From positions 2,294,001-2,358,000 of the forward strand of contig NZ_CP085135.1 of the NCBI RefSeq assembly GCF_020616515.1: a DNA stretch of 64,000 nucleotides, given 5' to 3'. Under the pieces are notes generated by a model. The model was not told the DNA's origin, did no database searches, and saw only the letters and a list, made by a program, of their open reading frames with translations. Source of the stretch: Mesorhizobium sp. PAMC28654 (GTDB lineage: Bacteria; Pseudomonadota; Alphaproteobacteria; Rhizobiales; Rhizobiaceae). Position numbers and translations under genes: made by a program. How positions within the stretch are numbered: position 1 is the first letter of the stretch; every line of letters starts with the position of its first letter. Positions 61,486-64,000 of this stretch are shown one piece after another.

Positions 61486-63537
61486 ATGAAGAACCTGTGG
61501 AATGACGGCGACGCGGATAAGATGGTTGCCGATTATGCGAAGAAAGGCATCAGCCGCGACCTGGCTTTGCGCGTCTACACGACGCGGCTTTTGGGCGGCG
61601 AGCCTCGGCTGGTCCTGCATGGCGGCGGCAACACGTCCTGTAAGACCACGGCGACCGATCTTGTCGGCGACCAGTGGGACGTGCTTTGCGTCAAGGGCAG
61701 CGGCTGGGACATGGGCGTCATCGAGCCGCAGGGCCTGCCGGCGGTCAAGCTTGGCGCCCTCCTGAAAGCCCGGGCGCTGAACAAGCTCGCCGATGAGGAC
61801 ATGGTCGCCTTGCAGCGGGTGAACCTGATCGACCCGTCGTCGCCCAATCCGTCAGTGGAGACGCTGCATGCCTTCCTGCCGCACAAATTCGTCGACCACA
61901 CCCATTCGACCGCCATTCTCGCCATCGTCGACCAGGAAGACAGCAAGGCGCTGGTGAAGACGGTTTTTGGCAGCAAGATGGGCTACGTGCCCTACATCAT
62001 GCCCGGCTTCGATCTGGCAAAGGCAGCCGCCGACATTTTTGACGCCGACCCCTCGGTCGAGGGCCTGATCCTCGACAAGCATGGCATCTTCACCTTCGGC
62101 GATGATGCCAAACAGGCTTACGACCTGATGATCCACTATGTGAACGTCGCCGAAGAGTTCATTGCGCGGAGCGGCAAGTCGAAGGCGGCAAAGGCGGCGT
62201 TGCCGGCAAAACTCGCGACACCAGCATCTATCGCGCCAATGCTGCGCGGCGCTGTCGCGGTGGCGCGCGGCGAAGGCCGCTTCGATCGCATGATCAGCGA
62301 CTTCCGCACCTCGGACGCGATCGTCGACTTCATCAACTCGGCTGACATCGCCGACTATGCCGCGCGCGGCGTGTCGACGCCCGATCTGTCGATCCGCATC
62401 AAGACCGGGCCGATGGCGGTGCCGGCGCCCGATGCGGACAAGCTCGACGACTACAAGGCCGTGATCAAGGCGCACATCGACACCTTCGCCGGGGAATATC
62501 GCGCTTATTTCGAGACCAATGACGCCCTCGACGATGTCAAGCGCACCATGCTCGACCAGATGCCTCGCCTGACACTGGTGCCGGGTCTCGGCATGTTCGG
62601 CCATGGCCGCACGCTGAAGGATGCCAGGATCGCCTCCGACGTTGGCGAGATGTGGATCGAAGCGGTGCGCGGCGCCGAAGCGGTCGGCCGTTTCCATCCG
62701 CTCTCCAAGGCCGACCTGTTCCCGCTTGAATACTGGTCGCTGGAGCAGGCCAAGCTTGCATCGAACAAGCCGAAGCCGCTGACCGGCCAGGTGGTGCTGA
62801 TCACTGGCGGTGCCGGCGCGATCGGTGCCGCGACAGCAAAACTGTTCGCCGACAATGGCGCCCATGCCGTCGTCGTCGATCTCGACGCCGAAAAGGCCGC
62901 TGATGCCGCCAAGAAGGCCGGCAACAACTCCATCGGCGTCGGTGCCGATATCACCGACCCTGCACAGGTGCGCGCCGCGTTCGACAAGGCGGTTGCCGTG
63001 TTCGGCGGTGTCGACATTCTCGTCTCTAACGCTGGCGCTGCCTGGGAAGGCCGGATCGGCGAACTCGACGATGCGCTTTTGCGCAAAAGCTTCGAGCTCA
63101 ACTTCTTCGCCCACCAGTCCGTGGCGCAGAATGCCGTGCGCATCATGCTCGAACAAGGCACCGGCGGCGTGCTTTTGTTCAACACTTCCAAGCAGGCGGT
63201 CAATCCAGGTCCGAAATTCGGTGCCTATGGCGTGCCGAAGGCGGCGACGCTGTTTCTGTCCAGGCAATACGCGCTCGATTACGGCGCCCACGGCATCCGT
63301 TCGAACGCCGTCAACGCCGACCGCATCCGCTCGGGGCTCTTGACCGACGCCATGATCGCCAGCCGGTCCGGCGCGCGCGGCGTGTCTGAGAAGGACTACA
63401 TGTCCGGCAATCTGCTCGGCCAGGAAGTGACGGCGCAAGACGTGGCGCAGGCGTTCCTGCACCAGGCGCTGGCCGACCGGACCACCGCCGATGTGACGAC
63501 GGTCGACGGCGGCAATATCGCGGCGGCGCTGCGGTAG
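61486..63537 (+). CDS. Bifunctional class II aldolase/short-chain dehydrogenase (RhaD/YuxG-type)
   Basis: 683 residues. The N-terminal class II aldolase/adducin domain (1-about 410) has LHGGGNTSCK, zinc-ligand histidines in DHTHS (about residue 145), and KHGIFTFG. The C-terminal SDR (about 425-683) has GGAGAIGAATA for NAD, an NTSK motif before the YGVPK catalytic pair, and a typical DGGNIAAALR end. This fusion is known from rhamnulose-phosphate aldolase/lactaldehyde dehydrogenase enzymes, and the SorC gene upstream fits a deoxy-sugar pathway. The substrate is inferred, not proven. Confidence 0.9.
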   Translation: MKNLWNDGDADKMVADYAKKGISRDLALRVYTTRLLGGEPRLVLHGGGNTSCKTTATDLVGDQWDVLCVKGSGWDMGVIEPQGLPAVKLGALLKARALNKLADEDMVALQRVNLIDPSSPNPSVETLHAFLPHKFVDHTHSTAILAIVDQEDSKALVKTVFGSKMGYVPYIMPGFDLAKAAADIFDADPSVEGLILDKHGIFTFGDDAKQAYDLMIHYVNVAEEFIARSGKSKAAKAALPAKLATPASIAPMLRGAVAVARGEGRFDRMISDFRTSDAIVDFINSADIADYAARGVSTPDLSIRIKTGPMAVPAPDADKLDDYKAVIKAHIDTFAGEYRAYFETNDALDDVKRTMLDQMPRLTLVPGLGMFGHGRTLKDARIASDVGEMWIEAVRGAEAVGRFHPLSKADLFPLEYWSLEQAKLASNKPKPLTGQVVLITGGAGAIGAATAKLFADNGAHAVVVDLDAEKAADAAKKAGNNSIGVGADITDPAQVRAAFDKAVAVFGGVDILVSNAGAAWEGRIGELDDALLRKSFELNFFAHQSVAQNAVRIMLEQGTGGVLLFNTSKQAVNPGPKFGAYGVPKAATLFLSRQYALDYGAHGIRSNAVNADRIRSGLLTDAMIASRSGARGVSEKDYMSGNLLGQEVTAQDVAQAFLHQALADRTTADVTTVDGGNIAAALR

Positions 63538-63542
63538 TCGTG

Positions 63543-64000
63543 ATGAACGCGGGAGCTCCCGACGGGAAGGCGCCCGGCGGCCTTGAAATCAGGGCAGTTC
63601 AGGCGCCCGATCTGCCGGCGCTCGCCGCGCTCTACCGGCATCTCAATCCCGACGACGCGATCGTGTCGCCGGAAGAAGCAGAAGCCATTCTTGAACGGTT
63701 TGCGGCCTATCCGGGCAGTGTCGTGCTGGGAGGCTGGGATGACGGCGAACTCGCGTCGTCCTGCACGCTTGTCGTCATTCCCAACCTCACTCGAGGCGGG
63801 ATGCCCTATGCGCTGATCGAGAATGTGGTGACGGCTGCTTCCCATCGGAAACGCGGCTTCGGCCGCGCGCTACTTGAACGCGCGGTTTCGATTGCCTGGG
63901 AGCAGGACTGCTACAAGGCCATGCTGCTGACCGGCTCAACCGAGCCGGCCACGCTTGCCTTTTACAGAGGCGCCGGTTTCGAGCAGAACAAGACCGGCTT
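63543..64000 (+). CDS. GNAT-family N-acetyltransferase, cut by window end
   Basis: At least 152 residues; the frame is still open at the last base. ATG 63543 lies 5 bases after the aldolase stop, so it is probably co-transcribed. The acetyl-CoA-binding motif HRKRGFGRALLERAVSIAWE is complete, and strand 4 (ALIENVVTAAS) and the C-terminal FYRGAGFEQ motif are present. The acceptor substrate cannot be predicted. Confidence 0.85.
   Translation, partial: MNAGAPDGKAPGGLEIRAVQAPDLPALAALYRHLNPDDAIVSPEEAEAILERFAAYPGSVVLGGWDDGELASSCTLVVIPNLTRGGMPYALIENVVTAASHRKRGFGRALLERAVSIAWEQDCYKAMLLTGSTEPATLAFYRGAGFEQNKTG

Noticed and set aside
61852..63462. A 536-codon open frame on the - strand over the aldolase/dehydrogenase
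   Set aside because: Shadow of the well-supported + strand bifunctional enzyme.
1..64000. CRISPR arrays, tRNA or rRNA genes
   Set aside because: No spaced direct repeats, cloverleaf genes or rRNA segments were recognised on reading both strands; a covariance scan would be needed for certainty about tRNAs.

Overview
The window is high-GC, densely coded alphaproteobacterial DNA, most likely from a Mesorhizobium-type member of the Rhizobiales. The evidence is an abundance of ABC uptake systems and LacI/GntR/LysR/TetR regulators, a cuckoo/ar14-type small RNA, and palindromic intergenic repeats of a kind common in rhizobia. The genus is inferred from gene content and was not measured. No rRNA, tRNA, CRISPR array or origin was seen.

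Layout. 1-1.7 kb: end of a sugar ABC ATPase, a LacI regulator and a three-hairpin anti-Shine-Dalgarno sRNA. 1.7-8.5 kb: divergent TetR and an RND efflux operon whose permease is split by an IS3-family element. 8.5-19.4 kb: LysR, a 2-oxoglutarate/Fe(II) oxygenase, a GntR regulator with a 16-bp palindrome, two enolase-superfamily enzymes and a complete peptide-type ABC transporter. 19.4-20.3 kb: a decayed DUF427 gene and a promoter region. 20.3-35.3 kb: a methylated-amine island with a TmoXVW-like transporter, trimethylamine monooxygenase (tmm), a cupin regulator, the heme-dependent dimethylamine demethylase set (dmmA, B, C, D), TMAO demethylase (tdm) and an APC permease. Together these give import and conversion of trimethylamine to TMAO to dimethylamine to methylamine. 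A 14-bp motif recurs in the tmm, dmmD and tdm promoters.

35.4-52.4 kb holds the most unusual part. Two convergent gene sets, a trimethylamine-dehydrogenase-like flavoprotein, MttB-family methyltransferase, alpha/beta hydrolase and CapA-like protein on the + strand and a CocE-type hydrolase plus dipeptide-type ABC transporter on the - strand, are each preceded by a large palindrome with the same core and spacing. A BetI-like TetR gene lies between them. I infer one regulon for uptake, hydrolysis and demethylation of an unknown conjugated N-methyl compound. Two of its genes are interrupted by the same IS, so it is probably broken in this strain.

52.4-64 kb: an FMN reductase with its own palindrome, a second RND efflux operon with TetR, an acyl-CoA synthetase, a SorC-type regulator with a bifunctional aldolase/dehydrogenase, and a GNAT acetyltransferase cut by the window end.

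Three nearly identical IS3-family copies (1237, 1237 and 1240 bp) with 3-bp target duplications sit in acrB, the alpha/beta hydrolase and dppC. In each case removing the IS and one duplication restores an open frame, so the insertions are recent.
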